From Maea johnstoni (lineage: Eukaryota; Annelida; Polychaeta; Spionida; Magelonidae), in contig OZ012689.1 in assembly GCA_963942565.1 (NCBI GenBank), positions 25,371,936 through 25,435,935 of the forward strand: 64,000 nucleotides of DNA. Reading direction: 5' to 3'. Positions within the stretch are counted from its first letter, which is position 1; each line of letters starts with the position of its first letter. Positions 1 to 12,035 of this stretch are shown here, one piece after another. Position numbers and translations under genes: made by a program. The notes beneath the pieces are model-generated. The model had not been told where the DNA came from and ran no database searches. It worked only from the letters and a program-made list of their open reading frames with translations.

Positions 1-203
1 CCAATGCTGAGGCAACTTTCGTCCAAAGCACAAAAACGCAAATATTTTTCAAAACCATCTAAGCCCTGTCATGTTGGTATTCATTGGAAAGCTCTCACTG
101 AGTACTCTCTGATGAGTACCCATTTGCCAGGGTTTAAGTCATTTTTCATGATTTTATATAATTTTGTATTGGCCAAATTAGCCACTAGCAGCATAAGGGT
201 TAA
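1..203 (+). mobile_element. TTAA-flanked MITE family A, left end cut by window edge
   Basis: Starts CCAATGCTGAGGCAAC and ends CAGCATAAGGGTTAA. The family runs TTAACCCTTCCAATGCTGAG...AGCATAAGGGTTAA, about 210 bp. Confidence 0.8.
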
Positions 204-483
204 TAACTTAATGACTCTTTCGTTCCTTGAAGGCTATGTAGGCCAAAAATCTTTGAGGGCAAATTGCATCTCAGTAGAGAAACCAGAACTATGCACTATA
301 CATCTACTGTATACAGCCCTGCTGGAGGGTATTTGTGCTTAAAATTTGTGCGTTCCAGCACTCAAACTATATATTTAATACTATATAGATATTTATTTGA
401 AGGATGTTATTTTTGCGCTATCTTGGGAATTACGAAAATAGCGAAAATTAAATGTCTGTAAAGAATACCAGTTATACAGTATT

Positions 484-522
484 TGTATTGGCCAAACAAG
501 CCACCACCAGCATAAGGGTTAA
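484..522 (+). mobile_element. MITE family A, terminal fragment
   Basis: Only the last 39 bp (GTATTGGCCAAACAAGCC...AAGGGTTAA) remain. Confidence 0.65.
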
Positions 523-888
523 CGCATGAATGGCATGGATGGGTTAGTAATCTATCATAGTGTGCCCCTTCAACTCCCATTCTATGATGTTTCAGTAAGA
601 TTTTCTGCAGGTTATTTTGCTCTCCTAGGATAAGCCGGTTGACTGTACTACATGACTTGTTCTTGACGGCGGGGAGGAATCCTTTGTGCGCAGTAAGCTT
701 CGGGAAATCGCCAACACTTCTCACTCTTTATCCCTACAACAACAAAGCAAAGACAATCAATTGTGTTTCAGTACAATTCATCTTAGTCATTCCTCATCAA
801 AGACACCAGAATCTTTAAATATACCACTTTATATACATATCGGTATCTTCAAATGGCTTATCATAATTTCACCTAAATAAGGTAGAAA

Positions 889-1067
889 TACAGGTAAACT
901 TGGATATAACGGACCACTGTACGACAGATTTTTGCATATGACGGACGATATGCTTGGCCCCATTCTAATGCATATCAAGTATTCGTCATATGTATACGAC
1001 AGATTTTGCATATGACGGACCAATTTTCCTGGGCCCATTGAGTCCGTCATATCCAAGTTCACCTGTA
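889..1067. mobile_element. Palindromic TA-flanked MITE (pogo/Tigger-like ends), copy 1
   Basis: Ends CAGGTAAACTTGGATATAAC and its inverse ...TATCCAAGTTCACCTG, flanked by TA. The family name is inference from the CAG ends and TA target. Confidence 0.75.
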
Positions 1068-1559
1068 TTGATAACCAAAATTCAGAAAACAAACCTTGAT
1101 ATTTGTAGATGACATTAATCATGCCTACAATTTCCTACAATAATTGAGTTGATTACTACTTCAGATTAAGGCATAATAATCAAACTCATAGAAAAGTTAA
1201 ATTTTGTGTACTTTTTCACTTCTTGATATGATTATGATATAGATCAATGCTGGTGTCCTTTGATTGGAAAGTTTATTTGTAGAAACTCCGTTGAAACAGG
1301 CCAACTGATAACTTCACTTGATCTAAGTATCAATGCTTAGATTTCTTTGTCCATATTAACTGTGTATCATCCAGGCCTACAGGGGTAATCCAAAGCCATC
1401 AAAAAATATTCTATGAATTCAAATCTTTCTGTCATTTGCATAATACTTTTAAGCTGCCTTCCATCAATCATGTGCCTGAAATAATATGCAGTGTATTACA
1501 TGCCACATACTGTCAGAGCACTTAACGTTATACTCCAGTCAAACTAAAGCACTAAGTTA

Positions 1560-1753
1560 ACAAATTTTAACTTGAATCTAAGTCAATCAAATCTATGGTG
1601 AAGCAAATTGACTCAAAGCTCCAAGGTCCTGGTTTAGGCTGGATAGAGAGAGAGAGAGACATAGAGACAAATTTTAACTTAAGTCTAAGTCAATCAAATC
1701 TATGGTGAAGAAAAATTGACTCAAAGCTCCAAGGTCCTGGTTCAGGCTGGATA
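1560..1753. repeat. 87-bp direct repeat, two copies
   Basis: 1560-1646 and 1667-1753 (ACAAATTTTAACTTGAATCT... through GGCTGGATAGA), separated by a GA-rich tract. Confidence 0.9.
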
Positions 1754-2841
1754 GAAAGCCACATAGAAATGTAAACCAAAACCTAAGAGAGATACATCTA
1801 GATCAAGTTTAGTCATTGGTTAACCCTCCTGCACCCAAAGCGTTATGTCCATGTGAATACACCATTAAGTAAGTTTGACAGTAATGTGTGAAAATCTGGT
1901 TCCTCCTATCAATTAATTGTGTTTTTTTATATTCAAATTTATGTTTTATGACCACAAACATATATGATGTCCCCAACATGAATGCTTTTAATGGATTCAA
2001 CAAACACTTAAGGCTAGGTTGCTGTAGGATCTGGAAAAAAGGGGTTTATTTCAGCTACAATGAAAGAAAAAAGTGATCTTATCATAATATTTTAGTAAAA
2101 GGTGATTTGTCAAACCAGAAACATCCACACATAATGCCATATCTTACTAGGTAGTTGGCTTCCATTCATATACACATTGCCAATATGTGATGCACAAGCG
2201 GTGGCTGGCAGAAGCGAAGCATGTGAACAATAGCAAGAACAATAGAGATATATATTGCATAACAATAGAAGTAGCCATTCAATGCAATAGCTGCAGAGGC
2301 CAGTACCATAAGCATACACGCAATGTCCCTAAAACCCTGAACCTGTATTATGGTTACAATATATGTCCTCCGGTTATACTAACTTCATCATAATCATCTC
2401 TTCTCTTAGTAAAAACTATTGCTGTAATAAAATGCAAGTCTAAACACAGGTGGTTTATAGCAGTGGAAATACCTGAGTAGAATAGAATAAAGTATTCAAG
2501 GAAAGTACATTTTCAAGAGCAGGTTTGTATTCAACCAAAATCAAGGGCAAATAGTAGATGGCTTTCTTTTTGAATATATAAAAAATCTCAAGTGCATTTT
2601 ACTGTGAGATGAGGATTCATTCAAAAAATTCCTGAGTACAAACTAGCTCTAAGTGTAGGTAATCTTTCAGAGACACTTTGAGAAGTTAGTTCCTCTGATA
2701 AGTAAACATAACTCAGGTTGAAATAATCCTGGAAGTTCTACAGTTTTCAGATATCTGTTATTCTGGCGTCTGTATTTCACCGTTCGGGTGATCTGAGTGT
2801 AAAAGGGTTAAGCTGTTAGGCAGAGTAGCAACAAGGTTGTG

Positions 2842-2960
2842 CAGTACCCACAGCTAACTAAAGGACCGACATGCTTCAGGATTGAAATGCTTCCCGAATC
2901 AATCAAAGACATAAGGGGTCATGAAAATGTCCTATATGATCCTTTAGTTAGAGAGTACAT
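2842..2960. repeat. Inverted repeat, MITE remnant
   Basis: CTAACTAAAGGA at 2853 and TCCTTTAGTTAG at 2940, with similar GTAC-containing flanks. Confidence 0.5.
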
Positions 2961-3310
2961 AGGCACTACCAGCACGGCATATAAGCGTACCATATATTCC
3001 CAGTAATTAACTTAATCCCACAATTACGGCAACCAAGTGCAAACAATCAGTCATGCATTGCAATAAGGTAGCATTGTAAATATAGAACAAATGCATGAAC
3101 ATAACAAATTGATGATGACATAAATATATATTTTGTGCAAAAAAAAATAGGTAATGAAATGATAGAAAATTTTATTTGAGAAAAAAAGTAGTGTTAACAA
3201 AAGCCTCCAATTAAAGAATAAGTGACTTCAATCAAAAAATTTCATGCCATGAATGCATAGGTAAAGTTGCTAAGCTGAGCACTTTATACAAAGGTAAAGG
3301 CCAAACTTGT

Positions 3311-3690
3311 GAATGGATTGGAAAAAAGGGTATAGATACAATGTATGGATAGCTGTTGCTGTTGTGAAGAATTGGACGCAGGTATGGAAAGAGGGTATGG
3401 GGTATTGCAAGTGGGTAAGGGGAATGGAAATGCTATGTATACAGGATATGGAAAGAGGGTATGGGTACAGAGTGGATGTGGGGTATGGAAAGAGGGTATG
3501 GGGTATGGAAAGAGGGTACGGGGTATTGAAAGAGGGTACGGGTTATGGAAAGAGGGGAAGAGGTATGGAAATGCTATGGATACAGGATATGGGTATGGGA
3601 AAAGGGTTACGGTTCATGGATACTGTATGTATAAAGGAAATGGAATTAGGGTATGGATACCCAGTTGATGTATGGATACAGAATTGGGAC
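3311..3690 (+). repeat. GGTATGGAAAGAG minisatellite
   Basis: Imperfect copies of GGTATGGAAAGAGGGTATGG over about 380 bp. The open frames through it are compositional. Confidence 0.85.
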
Positions 3691-4572
3691 TTGTGAGCAG
3701 GATGGATAGACAGTTGGACAAACGCACTTATATCAAGGAGTTTGCTTTCTTTTGAATTTCTAAGGAAAGAAATCAGCTAGATGTAAAGAAGTCTAACATT
3801 TTAGGCCAATAAGTGATAGAGGAATGACTGTGGTATCTTAGGAATCCTGGGTTGATTGAATTGTCCCTTGCTGTTTGTGGGGTAGAGAGTGGGGTGGGGT
3901 ACTTCAATAGCTCAGCATTGAGTGCAATGTCATCTATGACTCTATGACCTACACTGGTACACTGTGCGTGCACTTCCAAGGTTCATGAAGTAGGTTTAAT
4001 CAAATGTGCAACTCTGTTCATAAATCAAATTGTAAGTTAGACAAAATAGCATAATCTAACACAAAGTAAGAGGTATTTTCAGCTTATTTGATGATGATCT
4101 TGGATTTTGGATGTTAAGTCACAAACTCTTTGAGAGGAAAGTGAGTGAAAGAAGAGAGAGAGAAAGTAACGGAAAAGATTACCATGGACATAGGTACAGT
4201 TCATTGCTGTTCAAGATAGAAGTCAAATAGTTCACAAGGAAGTAATAATAAACCTCCTTTAATATAAAACAATCAACAGTGGAAAATAAGTCAAATGAAA
4301 CCTGGTTGATTAAGTTACATCTGTGCAGGTAGACAATATACTAAGACCAATGATTCTCCCACTCAGAGGCCTGCACTATGTGGGATAACCAGTAAAGAGA
4401 AGTTATCTTTTTGCACTTTGTTTCACTTTTTAGGATAATTTGTTCTCTGAACAGCTTTGTACTGTACCTTGAATAATATGAAATACAGTGAAATCCTGGC
4501 TACCCCACTCTTTCTTGCACCTTGTACATTAATCATTGCTTAATTGAGATGTATAGTCAAAGTTTTTAAAAT

Positions 4573-4802
4573 TTAACCCATTCATGCCTGGACATCTACT
4601 TGACCAGTGTCGTCTGCATCTGTCATACTTAAGAAAATAATTTTGAAATGAAGCATCAATTCGCAAAATATTTGAAGGAGAGTTGTAGATGGAGTTCTGA
4701 TGAATAATTCTCCTTCGAATATTTTCTAAATATTGCTTTTGTTAGAGAGAGATCACAAAAATTGCGAGGCGATTTAGGCTGCTGCAGGCATGAATGGGTT
4801 AA
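4573..4802. mobile_element. TTAA-flanked MITE family B
   Basis: TTAACCCATTCATGCC...GGCATGAATGGGTTAA, with an inner inverted pair around AATATTTGAAGGAGA. Best-preserved copy. Confidence 0.85.
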
Positions 4803-5410
4803 ATGTATCATGATAGATATTTTGATATTTTCTTTTTTATGAAGTAAGATTGCATTCATACCATGTATATGCGCATGTTATCTTTATTACATTCTGATGG
4901 CTGTGTGGCACGTGATTCACATCATTCATATTCACAAAAGCTTAATTTTATCAACTTTGCAATTCCTCACTGAAACACCGAGCAACACACATGTTGTTTA
5001 TGGCAGCTCGTGTTTACTATGTAAAATTATTACCGGCTTGAAATAAAGATTATCTATCTATATATGCCACACTTCACACCAGTCTTTATGTATGGTTTAT
5101 ACAGCTTTCCTGTACTATGGTGCAGGAGAGAGGGGGTACCCGGGATTTCACAAACAGGACTAGACGTAATGTACCTACCCTAGGTTTATCATACACAAGA
5201 GTGACAGCGGGAGGAAAATCATGATGAAGAAAAAGACAAGATCAAAGAAACTCAAATGGTTGGAAAAATGGTTTCTACCAGGCTCTGTTTCCTATTATCT
5301 CTCACATGTATGCACAAATAGAAACTAGGTAAGGGCATCACTACAGGTATTTGGCACCTATCTCATAAAGTTGCCCTATGGCTTGGATGAATGAATGAAT
5401 GCATTGTTGC

Positions 5411-5515
5411 TTAAAGACACAACGGCACACAAAGGCCAATTAGTGCCATAAAATCAGTAAGTAAATTAGTGAATGAGGTTATAAAGACACATTGGCACAC
5501 AAAAGCCATTTAGTG
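5411..5515. repeat. Direct repeat, two copies 70 bp apart
   Basis: TTAAAGACACAACGGCACAC and ATAAAGACACATTGGCACAC with following AAAGGCCAATTAGTG-like sequence. Confidence 0.75.
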
Positions 5516-6890
5516 GACCCGCAGTCAAAGTAACATCACTATATCAAAGTGGTATTCTAGGTTTTGTGTTTTTAGGAACTATTTTCCAAATGGTACAAGT
5601 GTCCACATACGAATAGTCCAATTAGCAAATTTATGAGATGGTGGCTATAGGTGGATAAGGAAGCGTAGAATGGAAATATTACTGAATGTTTTAATCATTT
5701 TGAGGAAAATAGCTGAATGGAGCAAATACTCTATATTGAATAATGGACATTGTAGTAATTCTATCAATAAAATATAACTCACATAATCAGTGTGAATATT
5801 ATTTTATTTCCATATTTTTCAATATAAACTTAAACTCTTTCTATATCTAATTTGGTAACTTGGTGTTGATGATAATTTCATTTGCTATTATCATTTAAAT
5901 TTACTCAACTTTTATTAGTTCTGTTGCCAGAGCTCAACACCTCTAAGTAAAAATTTGGAAAGGTCTGAAAATAGGGAATTTAGTAAATTTGCAATTCTGT
6001 AATTCTTTCCATTCTACATCAAATGTTGATCATAATAGAATCAGGCCAACTATGACTTAATGGTATCTTGATGGGATTTTAATACTGTAGTTAGCACCAC
6101 TGACGTACAAGTTGACAATAACTGACTAATATTCACATCTTCTCCGATGCAAAAAATAATAAAATCTTCTGACTCAGTCCACTTATCAAAATAAATATGG
6201 TAAGTTAAATAAAGGTATATATGTAACAAAAAATTCAGAACAAAACATCTTATTTTAATTTTTTGCCACACATTTGGTTCAAACATAGCTAAAAGATTGA
6301 ACATATCTTTAATGTTTCTAATACTATTAAGAAATTTGTGCTTCCTCCTAGTAAAACGAGTAGGAAATAAACAAGCAGTATGCTGATTATCAAAAAAATC
6401 AAAAGTTTTATTCTACCGTAGTAATTGTTGTGCGACATGACAAGTTTCGATACCATATAATTGTAGCATTTCCCCTGTTTCATGGTCGAGGAAGGAGTGG
6501 GATGCACATGCACTGAGGGTTGCTTCATTAGCTTGTTTTGACAGATAAGGCCTATATATTCCTTCTGGTAGAACAATGCATGTGTTTGGTTAGGACCAAC
6601 ACCAACCCGCAGTAGGAATCATGAAGTGCTTTTTTCAAACTTAAATCTCCTAGCCAATAATCTTTTCAATGATGAGAGAAGTTAGTTGTGTGCTCATTCC
6701 ACTTACATCTGTGTGAAGGTCATCTCAAGGTCATGCAATGCTTGCCAGACCAGTCCATTCCAAAAACATGATCATCACATCACATCAAACCATTCAATTC
6801 AAAATATATCATCCATCATCAGGGAGAAAAAACAAGCACAGATAGATATACATTGCACCAGATATTTATAAAACTTCATAAAATAATACT

Positions 6891-6970
6891 TCAACCCTTA
6901 TCCTGCTAACCACAACAATTGTTGTGGTGTACAGCAGTGCTCATAGGTTTCACAGCAGGATAAGGGTCAA
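6891..6970. mobile_element. 80-bp palindromic MITE family G
   Basis: TCAACCCTTATCCTGCT...AGCAGGATAAGGGTCAA, with an inner ACCACAACAATTGTTGTGGT palindrome. Same 80-bp length as the copy at 37985. Confidence 0.85.
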
Positions 6971-7898
6971 TAAGAACTAGTGGCAACAAGGGATGTTCCA
7001 TCTAAGAGATGTAAGGGGGAGAATCTTGTGGGAAAGAAGGGCATGTTGTATGAAATCATACCAGGCACTTACGTTCCTCTGATGCAATAGCCAATTAACA
7101 TCAGAAACAAATAAAATCATCCTCTATCTCAATTGATATTCAGATTTTAGCCCCCACCCCCATTATATAATACTTGAAACCTATCTAGGTCTGTAGCCAA
7201 TTATAGAGACAGGTGCAGTGCTACTATTTATTTCATGTGTAGGTACAGTGGTGCAACTTTCTGGCCCAGCTGACTACCAGGTTGGGATTTTGGTCTCATA
7301 AAACTTTTGATAGTCCAAGGATTTTCCTATGGTATAAGTAAACTGTAATTGTCTTTTGACAGCACAATGGGCTGCAATCTAGCCTTTTAAAGGTAAGATA
7401 TAAATATGACAGAGCAGGGATCAAATTACAGCTTAAGAAAAGCCTTTTCTACTGATAGTTTCATAATGATGAATTGCCCTCGATTACAGCTTTGTGGCAT
7501 CTTGGGCCATTTTATTTCAACTGTATTTTCCCTCAAATTATTCAAGGTCGATCTTGGCCAGTGGTTCACTTCTTATCTGCACTGCATGTACAAGTTCAGT
7601 GACTATTAAGTATCCTGGTTGAATTTGAAAGACCTGGGAATCGCCTGGTGTATGCATTAGATACCAGTAGTGCACACTGACACACAATGGCTGGTGTTTT
7701 GCACCTCCCGTATGTACTACCTGTACACATGAAATGGAGCATCCCTTGCTGATTGCACCAGTTATCACATGAATCAGTCAAATCTTAACTAGTTCCAACA
7801 GTAGCACACATTGATATACATCATGACATTGTGTATATGTTACCAGGACCCCTGAATAATAAGTCTATGCAGTGCACAGGGTTGAGGTGTGAAAAGCC

Positions 7899-8014
7899 AT
7901 TGTTCTCCTATTGTTCTCCCATTGTTTTCATTTTGTTTTCCTATTGTTCTCCCATTGTTTTCATATTGTTTTCCTATTGTTCTCCTAATGTTCTACCATT
8001 GTTCTCCTACTGTT
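7899..8014 (+). repeat. 11-bp tandem repeat (ATTGTTYTCCY)
   Basis: About ten imperfect copies of CATTGTTCTCC/CATTGTTTTCA. Confidence 0.85.
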
Positions 8015-9942
8015 TTCTAGATGCAGGCATTGTGCAAACTCTAATACTGAGGGCACCTTGTGAGGTACCTTATTCATTGTCCATTCATGTTATTCAATAC
8101 TCCCAAAATCTAATGAAATACTGCTAATCACTTAAACACTATGGTTATCAAATTGGCCTGACTACAAAACATATTTAATACAAAAACAATGCAATGCATA
8201 GAGTGTAAGAGTTATCACTCATCCTTCCCAAGCACCAAGCTTCAAAAGGCCTGAATTTTTTTTTCAATGAGAGAATTTCACATTAAAAAATACTTGAAGA
8301 CTTATGATCATAAGTCAAACCAAACAACTTCCCAGTAAATATATCTTCAATTTTATGCTCAGTTAATATGAACAATTTTCTCATAAAATGATCTAAGACT
8401 TAACAAAATATAGAAATGAGCAATAGGTAGTATTAGTAAATGGATTTCATTAGCTTAGAGGTGGGCAAGGGATAATGAAAAATATAGTGTTGGAACTATT
8501 TAAGAAAGATATACATAAATCCACAGTTGCAGTTCATTCCTATAAAAGTACAAATAATAAACACTCCCTTTTCAATGATGCAGATAGAGGGGATCATATA
8601 TAAAGAGCACAATTCATCTTCACTCAAAACAAAATGGTTGCATTTTGACAATAAAAATCCTCATTAGTTAACACGTGGGTGGGTTTTCCCTCACCCCTAC
8701 ATCTGCCCTGTTTGTGTTGATTTGTTTTGACGGCAAAAATGGCACCAATAGCAATTGTCTGTGGCAAGCAGGAGAATTTAGTGCTTCACCCATTGCTGAA
8801 ATGAGTGTCTTAAAACTGAAATAAGCTGACAACACTGGCCTTAAAGAGTTTATTCTTTCTGAAATACCTTTGGAAAAGTGGCACTTTAAGATGATCAATT
8901 AACACTTAAATCAAAACTTAGGATTTAATGCCATCAATTTAAAACGTAGTTGGAGTTCATTACTAGACTTGTTCAATAGTCACCTCACCATTACTCGTTA
9001 TACATCTACGTCTTCCAATATCTTAATTAGGGTATTTGCAAGTAAATACTTTTTGAAAATACCATTTCACTTCTAAGGATACTTAACTCTTTCACATGTA
9101 TTAGTTAAAAAGGAATCAAACATGCACTGTTAATAAGGTATTAATATAAATAAGGAAAAAAGAAAAGTCGATCATTTCAATAAGAAAGAAACAAAGCAAA
9201 CTAAACATGCTTTAAAGGATGCATAAGCATGACTCAATTCTCCATGACTGTAAAGAGTTCAGAAATTATGCAAGGCTTAAAGCAAAGACACTTTTAGAAA
9301 TCTGACAGGTTATTCCTGAAAAGAATTAAAAAATAAACAATTTAAATATATAAAGAAGTTTATATTGAAAAGGAATTGGTTTATGTAAAAAAAAAAGGAT
9401 TTTTGACATTTTTAGAACACCTGAAGTAGGTTAAGGAAAATATCATATGTAAATTCAAACCTGATTTCTTAATTAATTTCTTATTCATAGATTTCTTAGG
9501 GGCTTGTAATCATTGACAATGAGACTAATTTCATCAAAGGAAACTATAATACAGAAAAAAACTTTGATAACTTTGAAATTTGTGAAAAAGCCTACACCCT
9601 TTATTGTCAACCCTTAACAAAATGTGCCTTTATTGGGTCGCCCGACCCCTCAAGCTAACCATCTAAAGCAGCCACCTGCCCGATGAGGCATACGTTGCCT
9701 TGTCAACTGGGGTACACAATTTAGAGTGGACTTAATTATTAAATGTTCTAATTTCCAAAAGAATACAACTGTTAGATAAGACTGAGCATGTATTTGTGAG
9801 CTGTTCATGCCCTTCCTACACTGATATTTTTCACAGAACAGACTAATGTAAAAGAGAGATTGAAAAAAGTGTTGAAGATTTTCTCGAACAACAAACACTT
9901 CACAAGTGGGATACTAGAAACAAACCACATCAGTACAAGATT

Positions 9943-10116
9943 TTAACTCATTCATGCCCAGGGTGCTACGTTGACCTAACAACTTCAGAATAGCTCGAAA
10001 TCCATAAATAATTGCAAAAGTAATTGAAGTAATGTGGCTTTTTTAGAATTCAAGACAAATATTGCACTCAACTTTGTGTGAGATTTACTGCACTCTATTA
10101 AGCATGAATGTGTTAA
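9943..10116. mobile_element. MITE family B
   Basis: TTAACTCATTCATGCCCAGG...AAGCATGAATGTGTTAA. Confidence 0.75.
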
Positions 10117-10873
10117 AATGGGACGCACATCAGTGGCCTAGGTTAATGAACTGAATATGTTAACAGTGGAATAAAAGAAAGAAGAAAGAGATGGTATATA
10201 GACAGGTTCATGCTTTTATTTGTTCTTTGGTAAATGAAATTGTTTGTACACAAATATGACAAATCACTGGACTCATTCAAATACTCAATACACATTTCAC
10301 AAGTCACAAAAACATGACACCAAAGATCTACTAAAGAAAATACTGATAACAGGATACACAAGAAAACAAAGATGTATATATATTGTGCCTAACAGTGTAT
10401 AGAAATAAAATTTAGAAAATTAAGGATTTTTATCAATAGGAATAGAGAATGAGCTTGCTATAAAAATGTTGTGATTAAGAAGTAAGCAGCATGAATGTGA
10501 ACGAGTTAGTAGGCAAGAGGCTTTCAATGTTTACCCCTTTAAGAACACCTAGTCGTCATTTTATGAATTAAAGGCAATTAAGTTACTGATAGTAATGGTG
10601 TTAATATTTTCCAATTCAAATTGGTCACTTGAAATAAAAACAGTTGGGAAATTTACTGGGAGATGTATTTAATTAATTTTCATTTCAAACCCACTGGTGA
10701 ACATCAGATAATTACACCGAACACATTTTATAAAGAACTCATAACTTTGGAAAAAAATTCCTCACCATTTCATAAAAAAATTATTTTAGGGGAATTACAC
10801 AGAAATTAATTCACTAACCTCAAGCTTTGCTTAAACTGAGAATATCAGGAATATTTTCCTAATTCATTCAAAA

Positions 10874-10883
10874 TTTATTTATT
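10874..10883 (-). terminator. Candidate poly(A) signal for GPD1
   Basis: Overlapping AATAAA hexamers on the minus strand, the first found after the stop codon. If used, the 3' UTR would be about 1.05 kb. This rests only on the hexamer and its position. Confidence 0.3.
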
Positions 10884-11938
10884 TTTGGGATTTTCCCCAA
10901 TAATGAGACAGAATATGTCCTTAATAAGTATGTAAAGAGTGATGAGTACTCTCAGCGAATGTGTTCTGTTAGAGTAACTGGGTTAGTTGGTGAGAGCAAG
11001 AGGTCCAGTGCATAAAGGTGAGAGTGGTCATGTGGTCAAGTGGTCAAGCTGGTCAGTCAAGAGGAAGCAGAGGAAGAAGAAGAGTTAGCATCTGCGCTGA
11101 GGTTTGTCATCCCTAGAGGAAGAAAGAAGAACAGCAACGGATCATGCATGCACAACATTTAGAGCGAAACAAAAACAGAGTAAGCTCATAGAAAGACAGT
11201 AATTGACACATTATGGTCCAGAAATGCTGGCTGGTTTTCTTGTACTTAAAGGATATCTTACAAGGTCTTCAATAAGAAGAAATTTGCATTTATGTCCCAT
11301 GGTGCATTGGGTAAGAGTGGGTTAACCCTTTAAAGTTCCTCGAAGAATTCTCATATGGATCTACGTTATTCACAATATCTTGGAAATTCAGAAAAAAATT
11401 ACAAAACATTTGAAGGAGGGATGCTTGTTATGTTCTGATCTGACTGATTTGTAATGTGCCGAAAAACTTCTCCATAACTGTCAGGCTTTTTGGTTCCTGT
11501 CATAATCTCGTTGTCATGCGGAAACTCATGAGCTTTTTTGTGATTCAAGATACAATTGGACACTACAGAAGCATCCAAGAATTACTAGAGAACTATAAGA
11601 TTTTATCTAATGACAATGAGAGGGTGCACTAAGACCAACAGGCATTCTGTAAATAATGTGGTTTAGCAAAATAAAAAGAATTTCATTAGCCATGCAGAGA
11701 TAAGAGAAAGGTGAAAGAGTAGTAGCAAAACAAAAAACACAATGAAGTCATTAAAAGTATCAAGTATGAGATATTAATATCATGTGGAAGACTTAAACAT
11801 CAATTGGAAGTCATGGCTACACAGTTTGCAGCTCCCATGCCAACAGTTGCTATGGATACGAGTGACCAATCAGAACACTGTTTCTAGCAATGGCCACCGC
11901 CGCCGCTGTCTCGAATAAAAGGTAATAGGAGATGAGGT

Positions 11939-12035
11939 TTACATGTGCTCAGGGTGGTTCTTCAGGCAGTCGATGAAGGTCGCCACCGGGATGCTTCCTT
12001 TACAGATGTGATGGATCGCTGTGAACATGGGAAAC
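11939..12035 (-). CDS. GPD1: GPD1 exon 9 (terminal coding exon)
   Basis: 97 nt encode the end of the protein: [20 protein letters not shown], then [11 protein letters not shown] and a TAA stop at 11939-11941. The acceptor is GTTGTAG|GTTT. The human end is FPLFMAVYKVCYEGQPVGEF...NHPEHM. Confidence 0.95.

Larger units (their letters stand above)
1..11938. other. 3' flank of GPD1, no gene recognised
   Basis: Apart from the listed repeats and a possible poly(A) signal, I see AT-rich non-coding sequence. Short ORFs here have no recognisable domains. The first 1 kb or so below 11939 is presumably GPD1 3' UTR. Confidence 0.6.

Noticed and set aside
3313-3696. Glycine/methionine-rich ORFs
   Set aside because: Two overlapping frames run through a GGTATGGAAAGAG minisatellite; no domain and no start context.
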